A stretch of 64,000 nt of DNA from Amycolatopsis rubida (GCF_900115345.1 NZ_FOWC01000005.1:310001-374000); one strand, 5' to 3'. Shown: positions 45,166 to 53,329, counted from the first letter of the stretch. Notes: a model not told the origin generated them from the sequence alone. Numbers and translations: made by a program.

Positions 45166-46150
45166 TAGCGCGCAGGTACTTCTTGCGGTAACCGCCGTTC
45201 AGCATCTCCTCGCCGAACAGCTCAGGCAGCGGCACGCCGGACACGACCACCGGAATCGCCCGGTCGTACAGCCGGTCCGCCAACGCGACCAGCCGAAGCC
45301 CGACCATCTGGTCCGGCACCGGCGTCACATGCTTGAGGTGCACCCGCCGCACCCCGTCGAGCAGCTTCCCGTACCGCGAGGGATGCAGCCGCTCAAGATG
45401 CGTCATCAACGCGCTGAATTCGTCCACAGTGGACCCTTCATGCGCGGCCGCCGAGGCGTCGATCTCGTCGTCGCCGACCGGCGGCGGCGCATCCGGCAGC
45501 CCGCGGTGCCGGTAGTCCGGCCCGTCGACGCGGACGACGCCGAACCGCCGCGACAACGCCTGGATCTCGCGCAGGAAGTCCTCCGCCGCGAACCGCCCCT
45601 CGCCGAGCTTGTCCGGCAAGGTGTTGGAGGTCGCCGCGACGTAGACGCCCGCGTCGGTGAGTTCCTGCAGCAACCGGCTGACCAACGTGGTGTCGCCGGG
45701 ATCGTCGAGCTCGAACTCGTCGATCGCCAGCAGCCGGTGTTCCGACAGCCGCGCGACCGCGTTGGCGAATCCCAGCGCGCCGACGAGGTGCGTCAGCTCG
45801 ACGAACGTCCCGTACGCCTTGGGCCCCGGAGTCTCGTGCCAAGTCGACGCGAGCAGGTGGGTCTTGCCGACGCCGAAGCCGCCGTCGAGGTAAAGCCCCA
45901 TCGGCCCGTCCGGAATCGCCGCCCCGCCGCCGAAAAGCGATCGCAGACGGGACTTTTTGGCCTTCGCCGCCCCGATCCGCGAAGCGAACGCCGAACACGC
46001 CTCGACCGCGGCCGCCTGACTGGGCTCGTCCGGGTTGGGCAGGTAAGTGGAGAACCGAGCCTCGCCGAACCGCGGCGGCGGCACGAGGGACGCGATCAGC
46101 TCGTCGGCCCCAAGCTCGGGAAACCGGTCGGTCAGCGCAGCTGCGGGCAT
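45107..46150 (-). CDS. zapE: cell division protein ZapE (AFG1-like ATPase)
   Basis: A 347-residue AFG1/ZapE P-loop ATPase. Walker A is GGFGVGKTHLL (about 90-100), followed by AYGTFVELTHLVG and Walker B HRLLAIDEFELDDPGDT. An Arg-containing sensor stretch follows in VAATSNTLPDKLGEGRF, and LADRLYDRAIPVVVSG is near the C-terminus. ZapE affects Z-ring stability in E. coli; mitochondrial AFG1 is linked to protein quality control. ATG46150 (MPAAALTDRFPELGADEL) is a good family start. The gene is transcribed away from the 59-bp repeat array, which lies upstream of its promoter. Confidence 0.93.
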   Translation of the reverse strand: MPAAALTDRFPELGADELIASLVPPPRFGEARFSTYLPNPDEPSQAAAVEACSAFASRIGAAKAKKSRLRSLFGGGAAIPDGPMGLYLDGGFGVGKTHLLASTWHETPGPKAYGTFVELTHLVGALGFANAVARLSEHRLLAIDEFELDDPGDTTLVSRLLQELTDAGVYVAATSNTLPDKLGEGRFAAEDFLREIQALSRRFGVVRVDGPDYRHRGLPDAPPPVGDDEIDASAAAHEGSTVDEFSALMTHLERLHPSRYGKLLDGVRRVHLKHVTPVPDQMVGLRLVALADRLYDRAIPVVVSGVPLPELFGEEMLNGGYRKKYLRAISRLTALARDAVTAPPASR

Positions 46151-47200
46151 GGTCGAAGAGCCTATCCGGACGGCCCCGGCCCCTTCGGCGCGCCTCAACC
46201 AGGCCGCGAGCGACAAATCCCCCGGTCGGAGCCCCTTTCGCCCACGGCCGGGGCGGGCGAGGCGGGACGCGTGTGGTGACTGTCACCGGGCTGCCGCGCT
46301 GGTCAGACGTTCCGGTGCCGGGTCCGGCCTGCGCTGCAGCCTCGGCGGGGGTGGCTCGGTCGGACGCTGAGGCACTGGGCCGAACCGTGTGGCCGGACCG
46401 GCGCGAGCGGCGGGGCCGCCCGGCACCGCGGCACTGGACCAAGCCGTGAGACCAGACCGGCACAGGGGCCCGGACACCGCAGCAGTGGACCAAACCGCGC
46501 GACCAGACCGCTGCCGACGGCGGGGCCGCCCGGCACCACAGCACTGGACCAAGCCGCGAGACCGGACCCGGTGCGAACGGCGAAGGGGCGGGGCGCCGCA
46601 CTGGACCAAACCGCGCGACCAGGCTGGTGCGAGCGGCGAGGCCGCCCAGCACCACAGCACCGGCCCGAGCTGCGGGACCAAACCGGCACCGTGGCCCGGC
46701 ACCACGACACTGGACCGAGGCTCGTGACCAGACCGGCGCAAACGGCGAGGCAGCCCGGCACCGCGGCACTGGACCGAGACCCGTAACCAGACCGGCGCGA
46801 ACGGCCAGGCAACCCGGCACCACGGCACTGAGCCGAGACGTGTCGCCGACTCGGCGCGAGCGGAGGGGCGACGTCCGGTGTCGCCGTGCTGGTTCGAGCT
46901 GCGTGGCTGGCGCGGCACGAGCGGCGGATCGCAGCGGGCTAGGTCGTCATCGGTGTGCGGACTGCCGCCAAGACACTGCCGCCAAGACAGCCGTCGCGCG
47001 GGCTCGAAGCCGCCGGCCGCCGGTCGAGTCCGCCGTGTCGGCGCGCGGACGGTCAGCGTGCTGCCGACTCACCCATTCGAGGGACGCCGCGTGAGTTTTC
47101 GCCCGGTCGGGAGGTCCTTCGGGCGGGCACGTCTCCGGCGCCGCGGGTCGCTCGCGGCGACACTGGACGGGCCATGTCCGCATACAGGGAGCGAGGAACC
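46151..47200. other. gene-free kilobase holding a 59-bp minisatellite
   Basis: Between zapE and the Asp23 module. The central 500 bp is the tandem array at 46373-46880. The open frames across it are Arg/Pro/Gly-rich with no ribosome sites, and the 59-bp period would shift a reading frame at every unit, so I see no gene. Promoters for zapE and the Asp23 module must be near its two ends. Confidence 0.65.
46373..46880. repeat. 59-bp minisatellite, nine degenerate units
   Basis: Units begin with CACTGGACCRAGCCG-like sequence at about 46373, 46432, 46483, 46542, 46599, 46658, 46708, 46767 and 46826. Steps are 59, 51, 59, 57, 59, 50, 59 and 59 bp, so the basic unit is 59 bp and shorter ones have 8-9 bp deletions. 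Each unit continues with GACCAGACCGGYGCGAACGG and a CCCGGCACC element. Divergence among units suggests the array is old. Confidence 0.88.
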
Positions 47201-47656
47201 ATGCCGAGCACGAACCGGCCCGATGTGCCTACTGCTGTCCCGTCTTCCGCGCTGGCGTCGGCCGACCGGACGGACACCGCGGGACGCACCACGATCTCGT
47301 CGCTGGTCGTGCAGAAGATCGCGGTGCTGTCGACGCGCGAGGTCGCCGGGGTGCACGCGCTCGGCGGCGGGGTGTCGCGGACGATCGGCGCTCTCCGGGA
47401 CCGGATCCCGGGCTCGGGCACCACCTCCACCGCGGGCGTCTCGGTCGAGGTGGGCGAGAAGCAGGCCGCGATCGACCTCGACGTCGTCGTCGAGTACGGC
47501 GCGCGCATCGCGGAGGTCGCCCGCGACGTGCGGCGCAACGTCATCACCTCCATCGAGCAGATCACCGGGCTCGAGGTGATCGAGGTCAACATCGCGGTCA
47601 ACGACGTCCACCAGCCCGGCGAGGAGGACGAATCCGCGTCGAGCCGGGTCGAATGA
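47201..47656 (+). CDS. Asp23/Gls24 family envelope stress protein
   Basis: A 151-residue Asp23/Gls24-domain protein. After a variable Pro/Ala/Thr-rich leader of about 45 residues the domain runs from TTISSLVVQKIAVLSTREVAGVHALGGG to DLDVVVEYGARIAEVARDVRRN and IEVNIAVNDVH. Asp23 proteins of Staphylococcus form membrane-associated clusters with AmaP. A second Asp23 protein, a DUF2273-like protein, a DUF6286 protein and AmaP follow here, so this is an envelope module. ATG47201 was chosen for its GAGGAA site; an ATG at 47174 is possible. Confidence 0.9.
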   Translation: MPSTNRPDVPTAVPSSALASADRTDTAGRTTISSLVVQKIAVLSTREVAGVHALGGGVSRTIGALRDRIPGSGTTSTAGVSVEVGEKQAAIDLDVVVEYGARIAEVARDVRRNVITSIEQITGLEVIEVNIAVNDVHQPGEEDESASSRVE

Positions 47657-47860
47657 CCGGGTGACCGCCCGGTGCCTCGGCCGCAGCAGTTCGAGCTCGC
47701 GCACCGTCGCCGGATGGTTCGGCTTCCGCGATGATTCCGAAGCACCACGCCAGCCGCAGCCGGACGAGCCTCGAACGAACTCGCCAAACCGAAGATCGCA
47801 GCACCTCAGACCACTGAGCACCGCAACCGCCGCAGCACGTACATCCCAGGAGGGCGCACG

Positions 47861-48037
47861 TTGAACGCTACGCAGACCGGGATCCTCGCCGGGCTGATTC
47901 TCGGCCTGGCCGCCACGCAGGGATTCACCGCTTTCCTGGTCACCTTCGCGGTCGGCATCATCGGGCTCGTGGTCGGCCGGGTCCTCGACGGCGAACTCGA
48001 CCTCGGCGACCTGTTCGGGAAGGGCCGGGACAAGTGA
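47861..48037 (+). CDS. small two-helix membrane protein (DUF2273-like)
   Basis: A 58-residue protein starting at a TTG with a strong AGGAGGG site ten bases upstream. It has two closely spaced hydrophobic segments (GILAGLILGLAA and FLVTFAVGIIGLVVG) and a short charged tail (GELDLGDLFGKGRDK). Small proteins of this kind sit next to Asp23 genes in many Gram-positives, often named DUF2273. The stop overlaps the next Asp23 gene start (GTGA), which strongly supports it as real. It probably helps hold the Asp23 complex at the membrane. Confidence 0.85.
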   Translation: MNATQTGILAGLILGLAATQGFTAFLVTFAVGIIGLVVGRVLDGELDLGDLFGKGRDK

Positions 48038-48420
48038 CCCAGGCGGTCGAGGCAGGGCCGTCCCGCAGCGACCTTCCGGAGCCCGCCGAGCGCGGTTCGC
48101 TGACCATCGCGCACGCCGTGGTGCGCAAGGTCGCGCAGCACGCCGCCGACCAGGTGCCGGGGACAATGCGCACCGAACGTCGCGTCGCGGGAGTCAGCAC
48201 CGGGATGACCGGCACGTCCGCGAAGGTCAGCGGTTCGGACAACGACGTCGAGCTGTCCCTCGATCTCGCGTTGCGCTATCCGGCACCGGTGCGGGAAGTG
48301 ACCGGGCAAGTGCGCGCGAAAGTCGTCGAAGAGGTCGAACGCATCACCTCCTATCACGTGCGTTCGGTCGCGGTGACGGTCACCGCGTTGTTGCCGGACG
48401 TGCCGCCGAGGGTGCGATGA
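48034..48420 (+). CDS. second Asp23/Gls24 family protein
   Basis: A 128-residue Asp23-domain protein with GSLTIAHAVVRKVAQHAADQVPG, a shortened middle (SAKVSGSDNDVELSLDLALRYPAPV) and VTGQVRAKVVEEVERITSYHVRSVAVTVTAL at the C-terminus. It is shorter at the N-terminus than the first Asp23 protein of the module and diverged, so the pair is probably not redundant. The GTG overlaps the upstream stop, and the stop overlaps the DUF6286 start, giving strict coupling. Confidence 0.9.
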   Translation: MTQAVEAGPSRSDLPEPAERGSLTIAHAVVRKVAQHAADQVPGTMRTERRVAGVSTGMTGTSAKVSGSDNDVELSLDLALRYPAPVREVTGQVRAKVVEEVERITSYHVRSVAVTVTALLPDVPPRVR

Positions 48421-48953
48421 TGCGCATCCTCGTCCGTCTTTTGTCCACGCTGCTCGGGCTAGTTGTCGCGGCCGTCGGCGCGTTGCTGGCGCTTGAGGTC
48501 GGGTGGGCCTGGTGGCAGCCCGGCAAGGAACCGCTGCTCGTGCCATGGCCGCGGTGGAAGACCGCGATCGCCGAGCTGGACTGGACCAGCACGCCGGTGC
48601 GGATCACTGCGGGAATAGCCGTGCTCGCCGGGCTTGCGCTCCTGGTGCTGGCGCTCGGTGCGGGCGACCGCGCGGTCCGGATGACCGATCCCGCTGACGG
48701 CATCACGGTGAACACCTCGCCGCGCGCGCTCGCGCGGCTGGTCGGGCTGGCGGTGCGCGCGGAGGACAACGTGCGCGGTGCGTCGGTGACGGCCAGCTCC
48801 CGCCGGGTGCGCGTGCGCGCGACCAGCCGGCTGGAAACCGAGGAACAGCTGCGGCCACGGCTGTTGGAAACCGTCGCGGGGGTGCTGGACGACCTCCCGT
48901 TGCAACGTCGTCCGAAGGTGTCCGTGGTCGTCGACTCTCCGAAGGACCGGTGA
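48417..48953 (+). CDS. DUF6286 membrane protein of the Asp23 module
   Basis: A 178-residue protein with two N-terminal helices (about 4-26 and 62-84) separated by a Trp-rich loop (VGWAWWQPGKEPLLVPWPRW). A soluble domain of about 90 residues follows and ends in KVSVVVDSPKDR. This architecture is that of DUF6286 proteins encoded between Asp23 and AmaP in actinomycetes. The function is unknown; the soluble part has the alpha/beta look of Asp23-type domains (LARLVGLAVRAEDNVRGASVTASSRRVRV). ATGA coupling at its start and TGATG at its end. Confidence 0.82.
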   Translation: MMRILVRLLSTLLGLVVAAVGALLALEVGWAWWQPGKEPLLVPWPRWKTAIAELDWTSTPVRITAGIAVLAGLALLVLALGAGDRAVRMTDPADGITVNTSPRALARLVGLAVRAEDNVRGASVTASSRRVRVRATSRLETEEQLRPRLLETVAGVLDDLPLQRRPKVSVVVDSPKDR

Positions 48954-49552
48954 TGAGCGCTTCCGCGGCGCGTCGCGCGCAAGGCCGTTCGTACGGCGCC
49001 GAGCGCACGCTGACCTCCTTGGTCGGCGTGCTCGGTGTGCTGGCCGGTGCCGGAGCGCTGGTGGTCGGCATGGGGTGGCTCGGGCAGTTCCGCGGGCACC
49101 GGCCGGTGCTCGACCCGATCGCGGTCGGCTGGCTCGGCGACCACGCGCTGTACGCGCGGATCGGTGCGGTGGTGCTCGGGGTGCTGCTGCTCGTGTTCGG
49201 ACTGTGGTGGTTTTTCCGTTCGCTGCGCCCGGAACGCCGTCCGGATCTGAAGCTCGGCGAGACGATCGGCGCGGAGCTGACCGTCACAGCCGGAGCGCTG
49301 GCCGGGGCCGTGCAAACAGACGCGGAGAGCGTTGACGGGGTTGCCCGGGCCCGCGTCCGCTCGGTGGGCACCGTGGCCGATCCGGCGCTGCGGATCACGC
49401 TCTGGCTGGCCGAGGGCGCGGAAGTCCGCCGGGTGTGGGAAGACCTCGACGCGTACGTGCTGACCCGGGCCAGGGAGTCGCTCGGCGTCGAGACCCTGCC
49501 GACCGCGGTGCGGCTCGAACTCGACATGACCGGCTCGGCGCGCGTGCGCTGA
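48953..49552 (+). CDS. amaP: alkaline shock response membrane anchor AmaP
   Basis: A 199-residue protein with two membrane helices (about 20-44 and 70-92, with WWFFRSLRP just after) and a C-terminal soluble Asp23-like domain ending ETLPTAVRLELDMTGSARVR. The topology is that of AmaP, which anchors Asp23 to the membrane in Staphylococcus. It is the last gene of the module. An ATG at 48953 overlapping the previous stop is the likely start; a GTG three bases upstream is also possible. Confidence 0.82.
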   Translation: MSASAARRAQGRSYGAERTLTSLVGVLGVLAGAGALVVGMGWLGQFRGHRPVLDPIAVGWLGDHALYARIGAVVLGVLLLVFGLWWFFRSLRPERRPDLKLGETIGAELTVTAGALAGAVQTDAESVDGVARARVRSVGTVADPALRITLWLAEGAEVRRVWEDLDAYVLTRARESLGVETLPTAVRLELDMTGSARVR

Positions 49553-49578
49553 TCCCGCGTTTCGCCCAGAATGCCCGC

Positions 49579-50652
49579 ATGGCCCTCCCTGTGCAGGCAC
49601 CGATCAAGCCCATGCTGGCGAAGCCGGCGAAAGCCATTCCCGATTCCGGCGGGCTGCTGTTCGAGCCGAAGTGGGACGGATTCCGCTGCCTGGTTTTCCG
49701 GGACGGCGACGACATCACCCTGCAGTCGCGCGCGGAGAAGCCGCTGAACCGGTACTTCCCGGAAGTCCTCGCCGCGCTGCGGGAATCCTTGCCGGAGCGC
49801 GTCGTGCTCGACGGCGAGCTGGTGGTGGCCCGCGACGGCAAGCTCGATTTCGACGCGCTGACCGAGCGCATCCACCCGGCGGACAGCCGTGTCCAGCTGC
49901 TCGCCGAGCAGTCGCCCGCGCAGTTCGTGGCCTTCGATGTGCTCGCGCTGGGCGACGAGTCGTTTGTGGACGAGCCGACGTCGGCGCGCCGCGAACGGCT
50001 CGAATCTCTGCCAGGCGTCGCGCTGACACCGGCGACGACCGATCCGGAGACCGCGCGGCGCTGGTTCGAGCTGTTCGAAGGAGCTGGATTGGACGGCGTG
50101 ATCGGCAAGCCGCTGGACGAGCCGTATTCGCCGGGCAAGCGGGTTTTGTTCAAGTACAAGCATTCCCGCACCGCGGACTGCGTGCTGGCGGGTCTGCGCT
50201 GGCACGTGGACGGCGAACCGGGCGAGGCGGTCGGCTCGTTCCTGCTCGGCCTGTACGACGAGACCGGGCTGCTGCACCACGTCGGCGTGGTCGGTTCGTT
50301 CCCGGTCGCGCGCCGCCGCGAGCTGGCGCAGGAGCTGGCCCCGTTGATCACGGACGGCGAAGGGCATCCGTGGCTGGGCGACGCGGTCCGCGAGGGTCAG
50401 CGGATCCCGGGCGGCATCACGCGCTGGCGGTCGAAGGAACAGCCGTGGGTGCCGCTGCGGCTGGAGCGCGTAGTGGAGGTCTCGTACGAGCACACGGAGG
50501 GCGGCTATCCGTCGCGCTTCCGCCACACCGCCCAGTTCGCGCGCTGGCGGCCGGATCGGGAGCCGTCGTCGTGCGGCTACTCGCAACTGGACGAGCCTGC
50601 CCGGTACGACCTGTCGGCGGTGTTCCGGGGCGAGGTCGTGCGCACCCGCTGA
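49579..50652 (+). CDS. ligC: ATP-dependent DNA ligase of the LigC type
   Basis: A 357-residue ATP-dependent DNA ligase with no polymerase or nuclease domain. The nucleotidyl Lys31 is in FEPKWDGFRC (KxDG motif I). Other motifs are LDGELVVARDG (III), AFDVLAL (IIIa), DGVIGKPLDEPYSPGKR (IV) and VLFKYKHSRTADCV (V), followed by an OB domain. Mycobacterial LigC acts in backup end joining or excision repair together with a stand-alone LigD-type polymerase; such a polymerase is encoded at 60837-61859. It sits just downstream of amaP, with 26 bp between, but probably has a separate function. Confidence 0.92.
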   Translation: MALPVQAPIKPMLAKPAKAIPDSGGLLFEPKWDGFRCLVFRDGDDITLQSRAEKPLNRYFPEVLAALRESLPERVVLDGELVVARDGKLDFDALTERIHPADSRVQLLAEQSPAQFVAFDVLALGDESFVDEPTSARRERLESLPGVALTPATTDPETARRWFELFEGAGLDGVIGKPLDEPYSPGKRVLFKYKHSRTADCVLAGLRWHVDGEPGEAVGSFLLGLYDETGLLHHVGVVGSFPVARRRELAQELAPLITDGEGHPWLGDAVREGQRIPGGITRWRSKEQPWVPLRLERVVEVSYEHTEGGYPSRFRHTAQFARWRPDREPSSCGYSQLDEPARYDLSAVFRGEVVRTR

Positions 50653-50745
50653 CCGGACACGCCGCAGGACCCGCTCACTGGCTTCCCACACCAGGCGTGC
50701 CAAGCTCGTCCGAGAGTTCCGCCGAGCAGACGTGAGGACCAGCCC

Positions 50746-52314
50746 GTGCACCGCCGTTCCCCCAGCCGTTTCCGTACGCGCGCCCGGCTGGCGGCGGCGA
50801 CGCTGGGAGTGCTCATGCTGGCCGGGTGCACCAGCGGGCCCTCCGTGCGCCCGGCGGTGATCGACAACGACGGGCGAGCCACCACCGCGCCGCCCCCGAG
50901 CACTGCCGCGGTGCCGTTGCCGCCGCTGGCCGAGCCCAAGAAGTCCGCCCTGCGATGGGCCAACTGCGACGCGGACACCCGGCAGCGGATGGCCGCTCCG
51001 GCGCTGCCCGATTCGCTGCACGTCAGCTGCGCGCGCATGACGTCGCCGCTCGACGCCCCCGAGGACTCCCAGCATCTGCTCGCCCGCATCCTCGTGCTCA
51101 AGGCAGGCGACGGCCCGATCCCGCTCGTGGTGGTCAACGACGTCGGCGGCGAACCGGGATCGCTGTTCGCCGCGCGCCTGGCGGCCCGGCTTCCGCCGGA
51201 GTTCCTCAAGAAGTTCTCGCTGATCGGCGTGGACCGGCGCGGCACCGGGCTGTCCGGCGGAGTGCAGTGCGTGCCGCTGGAAGTGCGTTCGGGCCTGCTG
51301 GGCGCGGACCCGGCGGAGGGCGGCCTCGGCGAGGTGCTGGACGCGGCCCGCCGGGCCGGTCAGCAGTGCGCGCTCGATCTCGACACCGCACAGACCGCGC
51401 TGGACAGCTGGCGCACCGCCGGGGACCTCGACCAACTGCGCAAACAACTCGGCCTTGACCGGCTGAACGCGCTCGGCCGCGGTGACGGCTCGAAGGTGCT
51501 TTCGGAGTACGCGGTGCGCTACCCGGCGCAGGTCGGGCGCATGGTGCTGGACGGCATCCCGGATCCGGGAGCCGACCGAGCGGCTGTGCTCGACGCGGTG
51601 GCCGCTGGCGCACAGGCGACGTTCGACGCCTTCTCCGCCGACTGCGCCGCCCGCAACTGCCCGTTGGGCGATGCGAAGGTCGCGCTGAAGACGGTGACCG
51701 ACCGGCTCCGTACGTCCCCTGTGGACACTGACGACGGCGTGACGATGAGCCCGGGCGTGGCGACCTACGCGGTGTACCAAGGACTCGCCGACCGTGCGAA
51801 CTGGCCCGCTCTCGCCGACGCGTTGAACGCCGCGAAAAACGGCGACGTCACCGCGCTGGCGGCCTTCGCGAATCCGATCGTCGCGGACGTCCGCGGCCGC
51901 ACGTCGCGCATCGGCGGCACCATCGCGACCCGCTGCAACGACTCGACCACCCGGCTGCCCGCCGATCAACTGGACCGCGCCGCGGCCGGCATGCGCGCGA
52001 AGTACCCGCAGTTCGGCGCGGCGGTCGCCCAGGAACTCGCCTGGTGCGGCGCTTGGCCGGTCCGCCGCGAGGCGCTGCCTCCCGCCGGTGCGCCAGGCGC
52101 CCCGCCCATCCTGGTGGCCGCTACCGCCACCGACCCGGTGACGCCGCAGATCGGCACCACCCGGGCCGCGGACCAGATGCCCAGCGCCGTGACTGTCACG
52201 TGGCAGGGCGTCGCGCACGGCGCGGTCGGACAGTCCTCCTGCGTCACTGCCGTCGCGCAGTCCTTCCTGGTCGAGGGCAAGATCCCGGACAACGGCACTC
52301 TCTGTCCGGCTTAG
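50746..52314 (+). CDS. TAP-like alpha/beta hydrolase lipoprotein without catalytic Ser
   Basis: A 522-residue exported lipoprotein: Arg-rich n-region, hydrophobic core and lipobox LAGC, then a Pro/Ala/Thr-rich linker. The hydrolase fold follows: VVVNDVGGEPGS at the oxyanion position, GVDRRGTGLSGGVQC, VLDGIPDPGADR, ATATDPVTPQ with the Asp and GVAHGAVGQSSC with the His. At the nucleophile elbow the family has GYSYG or similar, but here it reads LGRGDGSKVL, so the Ser is replaced by Gly. The enzyme is therefore probably inactive in the usual way and may be a binding protein. It starts at GTG50746. Confidence 0.85.
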   Translation: MHRRSPSRFRTRARLAAATLGVLMLAGCTSGPSVRPAVIDNDGRATTAPPPSTAAVPLPPLAEPKKSALRWANCDADTRQRMAAPALPDSLHVSCARMTSPLDAPEDSQHLLARILVLKAGDGPIPLVVVNDVGGEPGSLFAARLAARLPPEFLKKFSLIGVDRRGTGLSGGVQCVPLEVRSGLLGADPAEGGLGEVLDAARRAGQQCALDLDTAQTALDSWRTAGDLDQLRKQLGLDRLNALGRGDGSKVLSEYAVRYPAQVGRMVLDGIPDPGADRAAVLDAVAAGAQATFDAFSADCAARNCPLGDAKVALKTVTDRLRTSPVDTDDGVTMSPGVATYAVYQGLADRANWPALADALNAAKNGDVTALAAFANPIVADVRGRTSRIGGTIATRCNDSTTRLPADQLDRAAAGMRAKYPQFGAAVAQELAWCGAWPVRREALPPAGAPGAPPILVAATATDPVTPQIGTTRAADQMPSAVTVTWQGVAHGAVGQSSCVTAVAQSFLVEGKIPDNGTLCPA

Positions 52315-52503
52315 GGATCGACGAGGCCGGCGAGCACGGAGCCGCTCGCGTTGTGCAGTTTCCGCAGCGCGTCTGCCGAACGGCTCCATCCCGCCGAGAC
52401 CGCGCCGCCAGCCGCGCACCAGCACGCTGATCCGGCCGAGCAATCCCCGCTGAGGTCTGAGGTGGCGGAACCGGGGCTGCCCCGCCGAAGTCGTCTCGAA
52501 CAC
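52311..52503 (-). pseudogene. possible small SOS-controlled gene with a frame break
   Basis: Downstream of the perfect SOS box at 52516-52531 a GTG at 52503 opens FETTSAGQPRFRHLRPQRGL and GRISVLVRGWRRGLGGMEPF. Third-position GC is very high in that frame down to about 52380. Below that, coding character moves to another frame reading ADALRKLHNASGSVLAGLVDP, which ends in TAA at 52311. One single-base change would join them into about 63 residues. I do not recognise the protein. It overlaps the last bases of the convergent hydrolase. It could be a decayed gene or carry a sequencing error. Confidence 0.35.
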
Positions 52504-52515
52504 TCACCCAGTATC

Positions 52516-52531
52516 TCGAACGCCTGTTCGA
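52516..52531 (-). promoter_or_regulatory. perfect SOS (LexA) box
   Basis: TCGAACGCCTGTTCGA matches TCGAAC-N4-GTTCGA at all 12 fixed positions. On the minus strand GATACT, a plausible -10, follows immediately, and the GTG at 52503 comes about seven bases after it, so a leaderless message is likely. On the plus side no gene follows before the convergent tetR, so the small minus-strand frame is the only candidate target. Confidence 0.8.
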
Positions 52532-52667
52532 GTTCGCATCACTCGACCCAGCGGGATCCACTCACCCACACGAGAGCGGCAATCTCACCAGGAGTGCCGA
52601 AAACCCTGCCAGCGCGCCGAATTCCGCCCCTCGCGGCCAGGAACCCAGCACCGCGAGGCCGACTGTC

Positions 52668-53255
52668 CTAACGCGACACAGCCGGACTGGCAGCCGCCCA
52701 GGCCGCCTCGATCATCTGGAAAACCTCGTCCACCGCGGCCTCCGGATCAGCCGCCTCGCGAGCCACCGAGTAGGCATCGACCACGAACCGCGCGATCGCC
52801 CGGCACGCCGTCGGAGTCCGGCCGAGACCGGGATCGGCCGCCATCGCCGCCGCGAGCGACTCCGCGTGCCGCAGCCGCATCGACTCCTCGTACTCCCGCA
52901 GCGCGGGCGATCCGTCGATCATCCGCCAGACCGGCGCGGCGCTGTCCGCGGTGCAATGCCGCACCAGCGCCTGGATCTCGTCTCGCAACGCCGGGATCAG
53001 CGCCTCCGCCGGCACCCGCCGTTCGACCGCGCCGCACAGGTTCTCCGCGAAGTTCGAGTCCTGCTCGAAGACCAGCGCTTCCTTCGAGGCGAAATGCGAG
53101 AAGACCGTGGTCACGGCGACGTCGGCCTCGGCCGCGATGTCGCGGATGCCCACCTCGTCGTACCCGCGCTCGAGGAACAGCCGGAGCGCGGCGTCGGCGA
53201 TCTTCCGGCGGGTCGCGGCCTTCTTGCGCTCGCGCCGCCCGGACGGCTCAGTCAT
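52668..53255 (-). CDS. TetR-family transcriptional regulator
   Basis: A 195-residue TetR-type repressor. The N-terminal helix-turn-helix is clear (RRKIADAALRLFLERGYDEVGIRDIAAEADVAVTTVFSHFASKEAL), and the ligand-binding C-terminal domain is variable. Arg/Lys-rich residues precede the HTH (SGRRERKKAATRRK). A 10-bp inverted repeat lies 38 bp upstream of its ATG and is probably its own operator. The regulated genes are not obvious: the neighbours are a DUF2630 gene transcribed toward it and a gene-free stretch. The ligand is unknown. Confidence 0.9.
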   Translation of the reverse strand: MTEPSGRRERKKAATRRKIADAALRLFLERGYDEVGIRDIAAEADVAVTTVFSHFASKEALVFEQDSNFAENLCGAVERRVPAEALIPALRDEIQALVRHCTADSAAPVWRMIDGSPALREYEESMRLRHAESLAAAMAADPGLGRTPTACRAIARFVVDAYSVAREAADPEAAVDEVFQMIEAAWAAASPAVSR

Positions 53256-53292
53256 CCGCGGATGCTATCAGCCACAAAATCTGTCCGGTTAC

Positions 53293-53315
53293 CAAAAGCT
53301 AACAGTTAGCTTTTG
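53293..53315. promoter_or_regulatory. TetR-type operator palindrome
   Basis: CAAAAGCTAA (53293-53302), CAG spacer, TTAGCTTTTG (53306-53315): a perfect 10-bp inverted repeat, AT-rich in a GC-rich setting, 38 bp upstream of the tetR ATG. Size and position fit an autoregulatory operator. Confidence 0.8.
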
Positions 53316-53329
53316 CTGGCGCCGAGAGA

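Noticed and set aside
46303-46812. Minus-strand frame of about 170 codons across the 59-bp array
   Set aside because: The period shifts the frame every unit, so the apparent protein repeat is absent; there is no ribosome site and it has no match.
46373-46880. A 59-bp repeat reminiscent of integron 59-base elements
   Set aside because: No integrase, no cassette genes between units, and no inverted core sites in the units; it is a simple minisatellite.
48703-52503. A 1266-codon open frame on the minus strand
   Set aside because: Antisense to DUF6286, amaP, ligC and the TAP-like gene, all with clear motifs. Only its first 40 codons, after the SOS box, are discussed as a possible gene.
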